DNA of 35,379 nt from Balneolales bacterium (GTDB lineage Bacteria > Bacteroidota > Rhodothermia > Balneolales > Natronogracilivirgulaceae), in NCBI GenBank assembly GCA_007132495.1, contig SLOL01000109.1, forward strand, positions 1-35,379, in the 5' to 3' direction. A program made the translations under genes and the position numbers. Shown in pieces: positions 1 to 10,368 of this stretch. The notes under the pieces are model-generated. The model worked only from the letters and a program-made list of their open reading frames with translations, made no database searches and was not told the DNA's origin. The number at the start of each line of letters is the position of its first letter. Position 1 is the first letter of the stretch.

Positions 1-2404
1 CAGCCGAAAAATCTCCCAACCGCAGCAATTTATCAAATACCGGGCGGTGGCGGATGAGCTGATCCTGCATGACCTTATCGGCCGGTTTCAGGATCACATT
101 CACATCCAGGTTGTCGGGTACATTCATTTCGGCACGGATATTCCGGACCGATGAGATCATTTGCTGTATGGAGCCGAACAGTTTTTCCGCCTCCTCATCA
201 ACCAGCTGTTCGTCAAATTCAGGCCATTCACTCAGGATAAGAGCTTCATCGGGTTTGCGTTCACGCAGGCGCTGCCAGATCTCCTCGGTGATGAACGGCA
301 TGAACGGATGCAGCAGCTTCAGAAGCATTTCAAAGAGAATCACGGCCCTTTCCGCCACTTCATGAGGCATCTTTTCACCGTACGCCGGCTTGATCAATTC
401 CAGGTACCAGTCGCAGTAGTCATCCCATACCAGTGCGTACATTTTCAGGAGCGCTTCATTGAGTCTGTAACGTGAAAGGTCCTCATCCACAGCCCGGACA
501 GTCTGGTGTATCCGTGATATCATCCACCGGTCATAAAGTTCCATCCGGCTATTTTGACTCTGTTCCCGGGAATGGCGGTAATCGACATCGGGATCAAGGT
601 GAAGGTTCAGAAAACGAAACGCATTCCACAGCTTATTGGCAAAGTTACGCCCCATTTCAAATTTGCCGGGATCCAATTTGATATCCTGGCCCTGGGCGCA
701 CAATATGATAAGGCAGTAGCGGACAGCATCTGCCCCGTACTGATCGATCATCTCCAACGGATCGATACCGTTATTCAGGCTTTTGCTCATTTTCCGGCCC
801 TGCTTGTCCTTGACAATGCCGGTCATGAAAATGTCACGGAAGGGGGCCTTCCCGGTCAGGTGGAGTCCCCCCATAATCATACGGCTGACCCAGAAAAAGA
901 GGATGTCATACCCTGATACCAGAAGCGAGGTGGGATAAAACGTTTCATAAGCCCTGGTCTTTTCCGGCCATCCCAGGGTGGAGAACGGCCACAGCCAGGA
1001 GGAGAACCAGGTGTCAAGTACATCCGGATCCTGTATCATACCCTCATCGGGCTGTTCGATACTTACCACATACGGTTTGTCGGGATCAACAGAGCCGTCA
1101 TCCCGGGTATAGTACCATACGGGAATACGATGCCCCCACCACAACTGGCGGGAAATCACCCAATCGCGAATATTTTCCATCCAGCGGAAAAACTCATTCT
1201 CCCACCGGGGTGGATAAAAATGGATCTCTTTGTCACGGCTCGCCTTCATCGCCTTCTCGGCAAGGGGCTTCATTTTGACAAACCACTGATCGGAAAGCAG
1301 CGGCTCTATAATGGCTTTGCTCCGGCTTGAAATGCCGATCTGGTTAACATAATCTTCCACCTTGACCAGCAGGCCCTCTTCTTCGATGTCTTTGACGATC
1401 TTGTCACGAGCGTCAAAACGATCCATACCGGCGTATACGCCCGATTTCTCGTTAAGGGTCCCATCTTTGTTGATGATGTTAATGATGGGAAGCGAATGCC
1501 GGTGTCCGATCTCAAAGTCATTTTCGTCGTGAGCGGGAGTAACTTTCAGGGCTCCGGACCCGTACTCCATTTTCACATAGTCGTCGGCAATGATCGGAAC
1601 TTTTCTGCCGGTTGTGGGCACGAAAGCGTGTCCGCCGACCAGTTTCCGGTACCGGTCATCGTCGGGATGGACGCTGATGGCGGTATCTGCGGGAATGGTT
1701 TCGGGACGGGTGGTTGCGATAGTGAGGTGTGTGATACCGGAACGCGAGGCCGTCTCATCATCCAGAGGATAGGATACATGCCACATATGTCCTTTACGCT
1801 CGACATGCTCCACCTCTTCATCGGATATGGCGGTCATATCCACCGGACACCAGTTGACCAGGTAGTTGCCCTTGTAGATAAGACCCTCATTGTGTAAACG
1901 GATAAACGTCTCCTGAACCGCTTTGGAGAGTCCTTCATCCATGGTAAAACGTTCACGGCTCCAGTCGCAGCTTACACCGAGTTTACTGTATTGGCGGGTA
2001 ATAATCGCCCCGTATTTTTCCTTCCACTCCCACACCTTGTTTACAAAAGCTTCGCGGCCGATGTCGTGACGATTTTTATGCTCACTTTTTTTCAGGTCGC
2101 GTTCCACTACGTTCTGAGTTGCTATGCCCGCATGATCGGTACCGGGAAGCCAGAGCGCTTCGTATCCTTGCATGCGTTTCAGGCGGGTTAAGGCATCCTG
2201 AACAGCTCCCTGAAGGGCGTGACCCATGTGCAAGGCCCCGGTGACATTGGGAGGGGGCATCATGATGGTGAAGGGTTCCTTGCCGGTGTCCTCATTCGCC
2301 TCAAACATGCGATGCTGCATCCAGTAGTCGTACCAGTGATCTTCTATAGCTTTGGGATCGTACTGTTTCGGAATTTCTTTCTCTTTTACATTGCTGCTGG
2401 ACAT
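1..2404 (-). CDS. valS: Valyl-tRNA synthetase (partial, C-terminus beyond left edge)
   Basis: This class I aminoacyl-tRNA synthetase charges tRNA-Val with valine in the cytoplasm and edits mischarged threonine. Reading from ATG at 2404, the frame stays open for 801 codons to the window edge. It shows the class I signature LHMGH (N-terminal Rossmann half, PPPNVTGALHMGHAL), an inserted editing region (TTRPETIPADTA), the catalytic-core motif NWCPVD, and the KMSKS loop (GRKMSKSLNNGIDP, near 780-800). An anticodon-binding helical part follows (WDDYCDWYLELIKP). Family members run about 880-950 residues, so roughly the last 80-150, normally a coiled-coil arm, lie outside the window. It starts 23 bases downstream of the rsmB stop on the same strand, so the two are probably co-transcribed. 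No Shine-Dalgarno sequence is visible. Identification is secure. Confidence 0.97.
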   Translation of the reverse strand, partial: MSSSNVKEKEIPKQYDPKAIEDHWYDYWMQHRMFEANEDTGKEPFTIMMPPPNVTGALHMGHALQGAVQDALTRLKRMQGYEALWLPGTDHAGIATQNVVERDLKKSEHKNRHDIGREAFVNKVWEWKEKYGAIITRQYSKLGVSCDWSRERFTMDEGLSKAVQETFIRLHNEGLIYKGNYLVNWCPVDMTAISDEEVEHVERKGHMWHVSYPLDDETASRSGITHLTIATTRPETIPADTAISVHPDDDRYRKLVGGHAFVPTTGRKVPIIADDYVKMEYGSGALKVTPAHDENDFEIGHRHSLPIINIINKDGTLNEKSGVYAGMDRFDARDKIVKDIEEEGLLVKVEDYVNQIGISSRSKAIIEPLLSDQWFVKMKPLAEKAMKASRDKEIHFYPPRWENEFFRWMENIRDWVISRQLWWGHRIPVWYYTRDDGSVDPDKPYVVSIEQPDEGMIQDPDVLDTWFSSWLWPFSTLGWPEKTRAYETFYPTSLLVSGYDILFFWVSRMIMGGLHLTGKAPFRDIFMTGIVKDKQGRKMSKSLNNGIDPLEMIDQYGADAVRYCLIILCAQGQDIKLDPGKFEMGRNFANKLWNAFRFLNLHLDPDVDYRHSREQSQNSRMELYDRWMISRIHQTVRAVDEDLSRYRLNEALLKMYALVWDDYCDWYLELIKPAYGEKMPHEVAERAVILFEMLLKLLHPFMPFITEEIWQRLRERKPDEALILSEWPEFDEQLVDEEAEKLFGSIQQMISSVRNIRAEMNVPDNLDVNVILKPADKVMQDQLIRHRPVFDKLLRLGDFSA

Positions 2405-2427
2405 AATGATATTTGCTGGTAAAGCGG

Positions 2428-3780
2428 TTACACTTTTCTGCGGAGTAATACGCCGAAATGGCCGTCGCATTTGTGGATATGCGGCAGAGTCTGATAGGAT
2501 TTGCCGTCTTTGGCAAGCACCTCTTCGGGCAGATAATCTTCAAGAATTTCAAGCTCGAAATTATGATAGGTGTCCAGGAAATGGACTATCCGCTCCATGT
2601 TTTCTTCCGGTTCGATCGAACAGGTTGTATAGACAAGACGACCTCCGCGTTTAACCATATTCGCAGCTGCATCAAGAAGTTCGTCTTGTTGACTTGCAAA
2701 CTTTTCGAGGTCTGACTCTTTTCGCCGCCATCTCATATCGGCGCGTTTGGCCAGGACACCGGTACCGGAGCAGGGGGCATCCAGCAATACGGCATCCACC
2801 AGTTTGAATCGTTCCTGGGTGATATCGGCCCGCTGAATTTTTACAATTTCGGCGCCGTAACTGGTAACGTTGTCGGCTATGGTGCTGATGCGTTCTGTGT
2901 CGATGTCCACGGCCAGGATACTGCCCTGGTTCTGCATCATATCACACATGGAAATGGTTTTCGTTCCCGGTGCGGCGCACAGATCATAAACTTCTTCCCC
3001 GGGTTGCGGGTCGAGGATGGTGGGTGCGAATCCGGCGGCGATATCCTGGACCTGGCAAAACCCTTTTCTGAACCACCCTTTGGTTCTTATCGTGTTGAGA
3101 GCGTCGGTTTTGTAATAGCTCGGAAGCCAGTCGCTCTCTTCAAAATCCACACCGGATTTTTCCAGTCTGAGTTTAAAGTTTTGATCATTGGTCTTCAACC
3201 CGTTCATTCTCACATAGTAGGAGGGTCGGTGATTATTATACTGCATCAGCTGAAAAGCCTCCCGTTCACCAAAACGGCTCACCCATCTCTTTACCAGCCA
3301 CTCCGGATGTGAGAATGTGGTAGCAATCAGCTGGGTTCGGTCCTTGTGGTCCGGCTTGGGCAGGTTGGGCATTTCCCGCTGGACGCGCCGTAAAATGGCG
3401 TTGATCAAATCCCCGCTCCGGGAGCCGGCCAGGTTTTTGGCCAGTTCCACCGACTCATTAATGGCTGCATAATCGGGAGTGCCGTCCATGAAAAGCAGAT
3501 CATACAGTCCGACTCTCAGAATATTTTTGAACTGCGGGTTTAAATCCTCCACTGCGACGACGCTGAAGCGGGAGATTAAAAAATCAAGGTAACTTTTTTT
3601 CCGAAGGATACCCTGCACATACTCGTTGGCCTGCTGCCGATCCTGCCCTTCGAGTTTATTCAGAATGCTCTGATCGGTCTTATTATGTTCTTCAAAATAA
3701 TTAAGTGCATTGACACTGATCTGTCGCGCAGAAAGAGTCTGTTCCAAAGTAATTTTCCCGCTTTTCTGGTTATGGTTCAA
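2428..3780 (-). CDS. rsmB: 16S rRNA m5C967 methyltransferase RsmB (Sun/Fmu family)
   Basis: A 450-residue protein with an N-terminal NusB-like RNA-binding domain (about 15-140) and a C-terminal SAM-dependent cytosine-C5 methyltransferase domain. Visible motifs are the SAM-binding loop LCAAPGTKT (268-275), the PCSGTGV motif with Cys337, and the TTCSIEPEEN motif with Cys387. By family knowledge the TCS cysteine is the nucleophile and the PCS cysteine assists product release. It is expected to methylate C967 of 16S rRNA before ribosome assembly. The frame opens with TTG at 3780. No in-frame ATG precedes residue 98, so TTG is the reasonable start, though it has no Shine-Dalgarno sequence. It heads an operon with valS and is divergent from atpD. 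The specificity follows from RsmB-like architecture and is not proven. Confidence 0.9.
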   Translation of the reverse strand: MNHNQKSGKITLEQTLSARQISVNALNYFEEHNKTDQSILNKLEGQDRQQANEYVQGILRKKSYLDFLISRFSVVAVEDLNPQFKNILRVGLYDLLFMDGTPDYAAINESVELAKNLAGSRSGDLINAILRRVQREMPNLPKPDHKDRTQLIATTFSHPEWLVKRWVSRFGEREAFQLMQYNNHRPSYYVRMNGLKTNDQNFKLRLEKSGVDFEESDWLPSYYKTDALNTIRTKGWFRKGFCQVQDIAAGFAPTILDPQPGEEVYDLCAAPGTKTISMCDMMQNQGSILAVDIDTERISTIADNVTSYGAEIVKIQRADITQERFKLVDAVLLDAPCSGTGVLAKRADMRWRRKESDLEKFASQQDELLDAAANMVKRGGRLVYTTCSIEPEENMERIVHFLDTYHNFELEILEDYLPEEVLAKDGKSYQTLPHIHKCDGHFGVLLRRKV

Positions 3781-3787
3781 ATCGCAG

Positions 3788-3803
3788 AAAAATACGTATT
3801 TTT
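3788..3803. repeat. 16-base perfect palindrome in the rsmB leader
   Basis: AAAAATACGTATTTTT reads the same on both strands. It lies 8-23 bases upstream of the rsmB TTG codon, in the 227-base region between divergent rsmB and atpD. It could be an operator or simply AT-rich spacer. Elsewhere in 3781-4007 I see no exact TAnnTTTG box. The nearest is TATATATG at 3940-3947, with a TTG only 15 bases upstream, so no promoter is called there. Confidence 0.4.
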
Positions 3804-4004
3804 TTGCTAAGAGGTAAGCCTCATATTCATATTAACAACCTTCTCTGTATTTATCCAGCTCATCGCAACTTTCGGGCGGCAGAAAACGATTGCTAATGAT
3901 GTTTTCCTTTTATTCGGGTATTTGGTAATTTCCATGTCTTATATATGTATGGGCAAGCAGGGCCCTGTCAGCAAACAATAATGAATGAACCTCAAAAATA
4001 TTGA

Positions 4005-5504
<1,500 letters not shown>

Positions 5505-5530
5505 CCGCTTGAAACAAAAACATTAAACAT

Positions 5531-5926
5531 ATGAAAGCTCATATTTTAACACCGGTCGGCCCTGTATTCGACGGAGAAGTGGAGGGGGTGCAGATGCCGG
5601 GCGTCAATGGCGGTTTCGAGGTGCTCAAGGGACACGCCCCCCTGGTTTCGCTGCTTGATATCGGGAAACTGGTTGTTAAAACGGCGGATCACGAGCAACT
5701 CGTATTTGCCGTAAGCGGAGGGTTCACCGAAATAAGTGAAGATGTTGTCACTATACTGGCTGAAGAGGCGATTCCTTCCGATAAAATTGATAGAGAAGCT
5801 GAAGAGCGTCAAAGAGAGGAAGCTGAAGCAGAGTTGGCAAAACACCTGCTCGATACCGAAGGGCACAAAGCCGCCGAAATCGAACTGAAGAAGATAAAAA
5901 ATCGCATTAAAGTGTCCCGCAATTGA
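5531..5926 (+). CDS. atpC: F1Fo ATP synthase subunit epsilon
   Basis: A 131-residue epsilon subunit of the F1 central stalk, which couples gamma rotation to the c-ring and can restrain ATP hydrolysis. The N-terminal beta-sandwich opens with the typical pattern ILTPVGPVFDGEVEGVQMPG and continues with GGFEVLKGHAPLVSLL. The C-terminal part (about 90-131) is a charged, mostly Glu/Lys/Arg helical region, as in full-length family members. It is 26 bases downstream of atpD on the same strand, and the pair forms a short operon. The next gene (penicillin-binding protein) converges on it, with 60 bases between the stop codons. I found no convincing terminator hairpin in that gap. Confidence 0.95.
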   Translation: MKAHILTPVGPVFDGEVEGVQMPGVNGGFEVLKGHAPLVSLLDIGKLVVKTADHEQLVFAVSGGFTEISEDVVTILAEEAIPSDKIDREAEERQREEAEAELAKHLLDTEGHKAAEIELKKIKNRIKVSRN

Positions 5927-5986
5927 CCCTCCGTTTTCTGTCATGATCTGGCTGAGCAGTCCCCGGCAGAATGACGGTTCGGCACA

Positions 5987-8404
5987 CTACCAGCTTATTC
6001 GGCTGGGACGACCTGGCGCTTCATCTTCTTCATCCTGAGGGGCTTCATCCATGACGAACCCCTGCGGCTGTTCAAATGCGGCTGTGCTCCAGGGGACATT
6101 GTCGTCATTGGCACAGCTCTGGATGAATTGTCCGACAATCGGCAATGCCGTACGGGCCCCCTGTCCGACCTGGGTATTTTGAGGAAACCGGATTCTGCGA
6201 TCTTCACCACCCACCCAGGCGCCCGCTACCACATGAGGTGTCATGGCAACAAACCAGTTATCGGCACTGTTTTGGGTTGTTCCTGTTTTTCCTGCGATAT
6301 CCTGTGAAATATTGAACATCCAGTTCAACCGGTTTCCGGTACCGACCCAGCCGTCGCCGCCCCGTACCACGCCGCGCATCATGTCAACCATTATGTAAGC
6401 TGTCTCCGGACTGATGACTTCCTGCTGGTTCGTGGACTGGAACTCCTGCAGCACATTGCCTTCACTGTCTTCAATACGGGTCACCCCATATGGTTCTATG
6501 TGAACACCCATATTGGCAAATGTTGCAAAAGAGCTGGTCAACTCAAGCAGGCTTGTCTCGGCGGTGCCCAGTGCGATGGAAGGCAGCGTTGACAACGGCC
6601 GTTGATTGATTCCCATATTGCGTGCCAGTTCGGCAATTTTTTGCCCGGCGGGCCTGAGATCTTCCAGGCGGTTGGTGCCGGGGGCACCTGCAAGTTCCGG
6701 CAGCAGGCGTACGGTCACATTGTTCAAACTGCGGCCGATTCCCTCCCGGAGCGTCATCATCTCCGGGCCGCTTGGAATGACCGGATCGCGGGGTGACCAC
6801 CGGTCACCGCTGGCGTCGAAGAAATTGACCGGATATTTGGAGAAGCGGTGATAAGGCCGGTAACCGTGGTCTATGGCCACGGCATAAACGAAAGGCTTGA
6901 AAGTGGAGCCGGTCTGGCGATATAGCTGATTGACATTATCCCGCTGTATCGAACTGTAATCCGATCCACCAACCCAGGCCAGAATATTTCCGTTTGAGGG
7001 ATCGATCGCAACAAATCCCGCCTCCAGACGTGCCCTGGCGCGGGTAATGGAATCAGCAAATGCTTCATCATTCATCAGCATCTCCATGATTTCCTCTTCA
7101 CTGTCCTGTTCTTCCATCCGCAATTGTTGATAACGTTCTGATTCCTCGATAAAACTCTCAATAAAGCCCGGATACTCATCCCTGAAGATGTCCATGAAGC
7201 GTTCACTCCCGCTGCTGGTCCACTCGTTCTGAAACTGTTCCTGGATATCATCGAGCTGTGTTTTCAAAGCCTCCTCGGCATATCGCTGCATCCGGGAATC
7301 GATGGTGGTATGGATGACGAGCCCATCCCGATAGAGGTCATACCCGTTGTCCGTTGCCCAGCGTTGGATTTGTTGACGAACATATTCTCCGAAATAACGG
7401 CTCTCCCTGCCTGCCCGGAAAGGCGGAGAATAATCCAGCACTATCGGTTGGCTGCTGTAGTGTTGCAGCTCCTCCTGTGTAATAAATCCGTGCCGTGCCA
7501 TTTGAGACAACACAACATTGCGTCTGCGCATGGACTGTTCCGGCCGCGTTCGCGGGTTCAGAGCCGACACGGCTTGCAGTGTTCCGATCAATGTAGCAGC
7601 TTCGGTAACCGCAAGATCCCCGGCCGGTTTGTTGAAGTGAGTCTGTGCCGCTGATTCTATACCGAAGGTGCTGTTGCTGAACTCGACCGTGTTCAGATAC
7701 ATTTCGATAATTTCCTGCTTCGTGTAGTTGCGCTCAATTTGAATGGCTGTGATCATTTCCCTGAGCTTGCGGGTGACACTCACTTCGCGGCCGATGGAGC
7801 GGTAAAGGTTTCTGGCAAGCTGCTGCGATATGGTGGATCCCCCCTGAGGATTTCCGCGCAACAAATGGTAGGGAATGGCAAGCGTCCGGTAAAGATCGAT
7901 GCCCCAGTGGTTATAATAGCGGTGGTCTTCGGTGGCGACAAGGGCATCCACGATATTGCGTGAAATTTCATCGTAGCGGATGTACACCCTGTTTTCGGTA
8001 AAATATTTATCCAGGACCTGTCCATCCCGGCTTACAACAAAACTGGCTTCATCAGTCTGCGGGTTTTCAAGCTCTTCGATGGATGGAAGCCCCTGGGCAA
8101 GATAGAGGAAGAAGAAAAACCCGGTGATGAGACCGACAGCTACGATTCCACTGAAGACATAAAAATAGTGTTTCCATTCCATACCGGTCGGGCCATTGAA
8201 ATTTCCGGATGAACCACCTGAATTTCCGTTACCGGAAGAGCCTCCCGAATTTCCTGAAGATCCACCTGATCTTCCTGAAAAATCACCGGAATCCGGTTTT
8301 GAGGCTTCAGGTTTTTCCTTCTGCTTTTTGGCCATTTGCCGCCGGTACTCCGGATCGTTGAAATAACGATCCATATCCATATTATCAAAAGTATTGTCTG
8401 GCAT
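5987..8404 (-). CDS. Class A penicillin-binding protein 1A (transglycosylase/transpeptidase)
   Basis: Bifunctional peptidoglycan synthase anchored in the inner membrane, polymerising lipid II and cross-linking the stems in the periplasm. From ATG 8404 (805 residues) it has a charged cytoplasmic N-terminus, a Gly/Ser/Asn-rich stretch (39-73), one membrane segment (about 80-104), and a GT51 domain with catalytic Glu159 in ATEDHRYYNHWGID and the GGSTISQQLARN motif (188-199). The transpeptidase has S500-TFK503, S559-LN561 and K706-TG708. An acidic insertion (about 380-455) lies between the domains. The frame is open upstream to 8536, but that overlaps the end of the LpxH-like gene (8425). ATG 8404, 20 bases after that stop, is the better start. 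It is third in the operon with the polyprenyl synthase and LpxH-like phosphatase. Confidence 0.95.
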   Translation of the reverse strand: MPDNTFDNMDMDRYFNDPEYRRQMAKKQKEKPEASKPDSGDFSGRSGGSSGNSGGSSGNGNSGGSSGNFNGPTGMEWKHYFYVFSGIVAVGLITGFFFFLYLAQGLPSIEELENPQTDEASFVVSRDGQVLDKYFTENRVYIRYDEISRNIVDALVATEDHRYYNHWGIDLYRTLAIPYHLLRGNPQGGSTISQQLARNLYRSIGREVSVTRKLREMITAIQIERNYTKQEIIEMYLNTVEFSNSTFGIESAAQTHFNKPAGDLAVTEAATLIGTLQAVSALNPRTRPEQSMRRRNVVLSQMARHGFITQEELQHYSSQPIVLDYSPPFRAGRESRYFGEYVRQQIQRWATDNGYDLYRDGLVIHTTIDSRMQRYAEEALKTQLDDIQEQFQNEWTSSGSERFMDIFRDEYPGFIESFIEESERYQQLRMEEQDSEEEIMEMLMNDEAFADSITRARARLEAGFVAIDPSNGNILAWVGGSDYSSIQRDNVNQLYRQTGSTFKPFVYAVAIDHGYRPYHRFSKYPVNFFDASGDRWSPRDPVIPSGPEMMTLREGIGRSLNNVTVRLLPELAGAPGTNRLEDLRPAGQKIAELARNMGINQRPLSTLPSIALGTAETSLLELTSSFATFANMGVHIEPYGVTRIEDSEGNVLQEFQSTNQQEVISPETAYIMVDMMRGVVRGGDGWVGTGNRLNWMFNISQDIAGKTGTTQNSADNWFVAMTPHVVAGAWVGGEDRRIRFPQNTQVGQGARTALPIVGQFIQSCANDDNVPWSTAAFEQPQGFVMDEAPQDEEDEAPGRPSRISW

Positions 8405-8424
8405 TCTCTGTGTACTATCTTCCG

Positions 8425-9285
8425 TTACGAGGGTATAAGCTTGTTTCTGCCTGCATTCCAAGTAACGATTTGAAACTTTCTGTTGGTATACAACCCGACG
8501 GTTCTCTGATCTGCGAAACTCCCGCAATTCAGGCAAATATTACCATCTTTATTCCATAATAAAGGTTTGTGGTGATGACCGTAGACTATGGCCTGAATGC
8601 TCGAATCGGATGTTACCCGGTTTTGTGCCCAGTTGTCAAGCAGGGTCCGCTTTTTTCGGCTGCCGGGATCATTCGGATCGCTTTTGCTGGTTAATGAAAA
8701 CTGTTTCATGAGTTTCCACCCGATAGAGGGAGGAAACAGGGTTTGATATATTTTGACAAAATACGAATTTCTGAGCACACGGTGCAGTAAAGGTCGCGGA
8801 AAATTCATGCCGGAATCTCGCAATCCGTCGCCATGCATCACCATCATCGTGCAATCCGGGGTTCTTACCATTCGGTATTCATGTTCGATATCAAAACCGA
8901 TATCGGAGAGATATCCATACGTCCAGTTGTCATGATTCCCTGTGACATAAAGGGTGGAACGGGTATGATCCCTGTGGTAATGCTGGAAGCGGTTTAACAG
9001 TGCCGTTCCGATCGGTGGAATATTTCCGGGATACTCCATCCAGTATTCGAACAGATCTCCGAGTATGATGATTCTAAAATCGTTCTTTTCACAATAGGAA
9101 ACCAGATCAATCACATCCTTTTCCAGTTTCCGGTTTTCCGTTTTCGAATACCCTCCCAGATGGACATCGGAAAGAAACAGGATGGACGAGGATTCGGTTA
9201 CATTATCAGCACTATTTTTTTCGGTAGATGACAAAACGGATAAACTCTGAAAATAGTTGACGGGTTTCGGATTCCGGAAACTCAT
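8425..9285 (-). CDS. LpxH-family UDP-2,3-diacylglucosamine diphosphatase-like metallophosphoesterase
   Basis: A calcineurin-like phosphoesterase, probably cleaving UDP-2,3-diacylglucosamine to lipid X in lipid A synthesis at the cytoplasmic face of the inner membrane. Dinuclear metal ligands are visible in order: SDVHLG (Asp40, His42), GDLFEYW (Asp77), GNHDNW (116-121), MHGDG (His151) and GHHH near residue 230. GDLFEYW and the following helical segment resemble LpxH more than generic phosphoesterases. ATG 9285 lies inside the upstream gene and gives a 74-base overlap. A TTG at 9234 would reduce that to 23 bases and remove residues that precede the fold, so the start is uncertain. It is the middle gene of an envelope operon. 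Related FCB enzymes often carry the LpxH label without biochemical proof, hence moderate certainty on substrate. Confidence 0.8.
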   Translation of the reverse strand: MSFRNPKPVNYFQSLSVLSSTEKNSADNVTESSSILFLSDVHLGGYSKTENRKLEKDVIDLVSYCEKNDFRIIILGDLFEYWMEYPGNIPPIGTALLNRFQHYHRDHTRSTLYVTGNHDNWTYGYLSDIGFDIEHEYRMVRTPDCTMMVMHGDGLRDSGMNFPRPLLHRVLRNSYFVKIYQTLFPPSIGWKLMKQFSLTSKSDPNDPGSRKKRTLLDNWAQNRVTSDSSIQAIVYGHHHKPLLWNKDGNICLNCGSFADQRTVGLYTNRKFQIVTWNAGRNKLIPS

Positions 9286-10231
9286 TCAGCAGAATCAGTG
9301 CTTTGCCGGCATGAAACTCCATTTTTTGCCGGGCGTAATCCAGACCTCCGTTCTGTTTTACAAATTCCCGGATTTGTTCAATTTCATGGACGGTTTTCTC
9401 CTTTTTGCGGTAGGTCCAGCGCATCTTTCTGCGCTCGATCATACCGGCGGCGTCAAGGGCGGCGATGAGGGGCAGGGTTATTTTCCGTTCCACTATGTCA
9501 TTTCCGGATGACTTTCCGGTTTTACGATCACTGAAGTCGAGCAGGTCGTCCCGAATCTGAAAAGCCAGACCCACATGGTGCCCTATTTGCTGCATGCGGT
9601 TGCGTACTTCAGGCCCGGCTGAAGCGCTGATGGCCCCGCACTCACAACAGGCAACAAGCAGGCTGCCGGTTTTCTCCGAAATGATCTGATAGTATTTATC
9701 TTCTGTCATATTCTGGAGTTTGGAAGCTTTCAGCTGCCGAAGTTCGCCCTCACTCATGCGCTTTACCGCTGTGGACAACACCTTGAGCAGCTCAAATTCA
9801 TCGGTATCTACGGCAACCAACAGGCCTTTGGCCAGCAAGAAGTCACCCAGTAAAACGCTAGCCTTGTTTTTCCACACTTTATTGATGCTTAAAAAGCCCC
9901 TGCGTTGATCGGCATTGTCCACTACATCATCATGGATGAGTGTTGCCGTATGAAGCAGCTCAATCATGGTTGCCGCGGTGTAGGTGCGCTCGGTTATGGA
10001 ACCGCACAACCTGGCTGACAACAGAACCAGCATGGGACGCATTTCCTTACCCTTCATCCGCATCAGGTACCGGATAATACGATTCAGCAGAAATACATCT
10101 GTTTGAAGATGACTTTGGAAATATTTTTTGAAAGTGACAAGTTCCTTCTCAATCGGTTTTCGGATATCGTTCAATGATTGAATTGAATCAGGACTTTTTT
10201 CGTACTCGAACTTTGTCTCTACATTACCCAT
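9212..10231 (-). CDS. Polyprenyl diphosphate synthase (octaprenyl-type, IspB-like)
   Basis: Trans-prenyltransferase that extends farnesyl/geranylgeranyl diphosphate with isopentenyl diphosphate. The long-chain product probably forms the quinone side chain, though chain length cannot be read from sequence. From ATG 10231 it has 339 residues, with the first aspartate-rich motif HDDVVDNADQRRG (DDVVD at 101-105) and the second, QIRDDLLDFSD (DDLLD at 228-232). The GKEMRP and EKTGSL motifs are also present. The frame stays open back to 10306, but the predicted promoter (-7 box at 10277-10284) would place transcription start inside that extension, which supports 10231. It is the first gene of the minus-strand operon with the LpxH-like phosphatase and penicillin-binding protein. 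It is divergent from pfkA. Confidence 0.92.
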   Translation of the reverse strand: MGNVETKFEYEKSPDSIQSLNDIRKPIEKELVTFKKYFQSHLQTDVFLLNRIIRYLMRMKGKEMRPMLVLLSARLCGSITERTYTAATMIELLHTATLIHDDVVDNADQRRGFLSINKVWKNKASVLLGDFLLAKGLLVAVDTDEFELLKVLSTAVKRMSEGELRQLKASKLQNMTEDKYYQIISEKTGSLLVACCECGAISASAGPEVRNRMQQIGHHVGLAFQIRDDLLDFSDRKTGKSSGNDIVERKITLPLIAALDAAGMIERRKMRWTYRKKEKTVHEIEQIREFVKQNGGLDYARQKMEFHAGKALILLNEFPESETRQLFSEFIRFVIYRKK

Positions 10232-10276
10232 GTAAAAGTGCCGATCATTTTGAGATTTAATTTGGTATCTTGGTGT

Positions 10277-10306
10277 CGAAATTAACAAGGGGCACAGGAT
10301 GGACAA
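10277..10306 (-). promoter_or_regulatory. Candidate Bacteroidota-type promoter for the polyprenyl synthase operon
   Basis: On the minus strand TTG (10306-10304) is followed after exactly 19 bases by TAATTTCG (10284-10277), one mismatch from TAnnTTTG. The spacing fits the known Bacteroidota -33/-7 arrangement. A start of transcription near 10270 would give a leader of about 40 bases before ATG 10231. The -33 triplet lies inside the inverted repeat at 10291-10315. Confidence 0.5.
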
Positions 10307-10315
10307 TCATGTGCC
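10291..10315. repeat. Inverted repeat over the polyprenyl synthase -33 region, containing a 19-base sequence repeated elsewhere
   Basis: Arms GGCACA (10291-10296) and TGTGCC (10310-10315) are perfectly complementary and enclose 13 bases. The 19 bases 10294-10312 recur exactly at 25339-25357. The position over a candidate -33 element suggests an operator for the divergent polyprenyl synthase/pfkA region. That role is inference. Confidence 0.5.
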
Positions 10316-10368
10316 AAAACAGAATCATGCTAATTTAGCGTTTTTAATACTAAATCTTTTAAAAGACA

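Noticed and set aside
3981-4004. Seven-codon open frame (ATG to TGA) just upstream of atpD
   Set aside because: Too short, with no ribosome binding site and no regulatory precedent that I can support.
5927-5986. Possible terminator between convergent atpC and the penicillin-binding protein gene
   Set aside because: Only short, imperfect complementary segments and no T-run. Not enough to call.
8405-8536. N-terminal extension of the penicillin-binding protein frame
   Set aside because: It overlaps the end of the LpxH-like gene by more than 100 bases and has no family character. ATG 8404 fits better.
10232-10306. N-terminal extension of the polyprenyl synthase frame
   Set aside because: It would include the predicted promoter and inverted repeat, and the extra 25 residues are not family-like.
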